Shown here: in pieces, positions 6,481-6,918 of the stretch
Layout of the letters: the number at the start of each line of letters is the position of its first letter
How positions within the stretch are numbered: position 1 is the stretch's first letter
Source of the DNA: Desulfuromonadaceae bacterium
Lineage (GTDB): Bacteria > Desulfobacterota > Desulfuromonadia > Desulfuromonadales > Desulfuromonadaceae
Reading direction: 5' to 3'
Assembly: GCA_027065245.1 (NCBI GenBank)
Contig: JAMOOS010000280.1
Coordinates: 1-6,918 of the forward strand
Length of the DNA: 6,918 bases
Made by a program: the position numbers and the translations under genes
The notes under the pieces: model-generated
What the model saw: the letters and a program-made list of their open reading frames with translations, nothing else
What the model was told of the DNA's origin: nothing
Database searches by the model: none

Positions 6481-6918
6481 AGAGTATTTGTCTGGCAACG
6501 CTGCGTGGTTATTTTACCTTGGTGTACATAATCGTTCTGGCGACATTAGCCCTATTTGCCCAAGCGTTGCCGTCAGCACCGCTGCCGGTACAAGTGTTCA
6601 TGCTGGTGGCAGTGATAGTGTATCCGCTGGTGTATATGACACCGGCCATACTTTTACCTATACTGATCGTGCTGGCTGGCAGCTGCGCCAAGCCATGGCG
6701 ATGCCGGATAGCGTTGGCAATAGCGTGGTTGGGCGGCGCTATGCTACTGGTGTTCCTCTATGCCGATTATCGCTTGTATCAGCTATATGAGTACCATTTT
6801 AACGCATTTGTCTGGAATATCATCACCACCCGCGGCGGCATTGCCTCTTTGGGTGCCACCGCCGCCAGCATGCGCACCTTTGTGCTGGATATCAGCATAG
6901 TGCTGATAGTCAACACAC
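6477..6918 (+). CDS. Second LtaS/YejM-like membrane protein, 5' part
   Basis: The frame is open from ATG 6477 to the window end (147 codons seen). ATG overlaps the preceding TGA as ATGA, with GGAAAA 6 nt upstream, so the two genes are probably translationally coupled. Visible residues form hydrophobic helices (about 12-29, 38-68, 78-95, 134 onwards). Between them lies YEYHFNAFVWNIITTRGG (104-121), which resembles the loop found in membrane regions of sulfatase-superfamily proteins of the YejM/PbgA and LtaS-like type (HxNxFVxNxxTTxGG). The catalytic domain, if present, is outside the window, so activity cannot be judged. The membrane part differs in sequence from that of the gene before, so this is not a recent duplicate. 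It probably shares the sigma-54 transcript. The assignment rests on remembered family sequence. Confidence 0.72.
   Translation, partial: MKSICLATLRGYFTLVYIIVLATLALFAQALPSAPLPVQVFMLVAVIVYPLVYMTPAILLPILIVLAGSCAKPWRCRIALAIAWLGGAMLLVFLYADYRLYQLYEYHFNAFVWNIITTRGGIASLGATAASMRTFVLDISIVLIVNT

Noticed and set aside
5785..6498. Minus-strand open frame (237 codons) antisense to the LtaS-like gene
   Set aside because: It overlaps conserved catalytic sequence on the plus strand and shows no family motif, so it is a shadow frame.
6464..6790. Plus-strand frame of 108 codons at the 3' end
   Set aside because: It is out of frame with the ATG at 6477, whose product is strongly hydrophobic, stays open to the window end and shows a YejM-like segment. 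The 108-codon frame encodes Ser/Thr/Gly-rich sequence with no motif.

Overview
The window looks like chromosomal DNA from a Gram-negative bacterium. All genes lie on the + strand, are tightly packed and have similar, moderately GC-rich codon use. The NtrC-type activator paired with a sigma-54 promoter, and the general style of the proteins, would fit a deltaproteobacterium (Desulfuromonas/Geobacter-like). That placement is an inference and is not tested here.

Layout. (1) Positions 1-741 hold the 3' part of a gene already open at the window edge. Its first ~20 codons resemble the C-terminal helix of an IspD-type cytidylyltransferase, followed by a complete short-chain dehydrogenase/reductase (SDR) domain. 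This is the domain order of Bcs1/Acs1-type CDP-ribitol synthases. (2) Positions 753-1478 encode a CDP-alcohol phosphatidyltransferase family membrane enzyme with an intact catalytic motif. (3) Positions 1509-2768 and 2774-4135 encode a two-component pair: a membrane histidine kinase and an NtrC-type response regulator (receiver, AAA+ and Fis-type HTH domains). (4) A 350-bp intergenic region holds a near-consensus sigma-54 (-24/-12) promoter at 4457-4472, an A-rich probably bent stretch, and candidate upstream activator sites. (5) From this promoter run two overlapping genes of the alkaline-phosphatase/sulfatase superfamily: a complete LtaS/OpgB-like membrane phosphotransferase (4543-6480) and the start of a second, YejM/LtaS-like membrane protein (6477 to the window end).

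Working model (inference). The first two genes make and use a CDP-activated polyol, possibly CDP-ribitol. The two LtaS-like enzymes transfer phospho-alditol groups outside the inner membrane. The kinase/activator pair encoded between them switches on the LtaS-like genes through sigma-54. Together this would be a teichoic-acid-like or phospho-alditol envelope modification module in a Gram-negative cell, with its own dedicated regulator.
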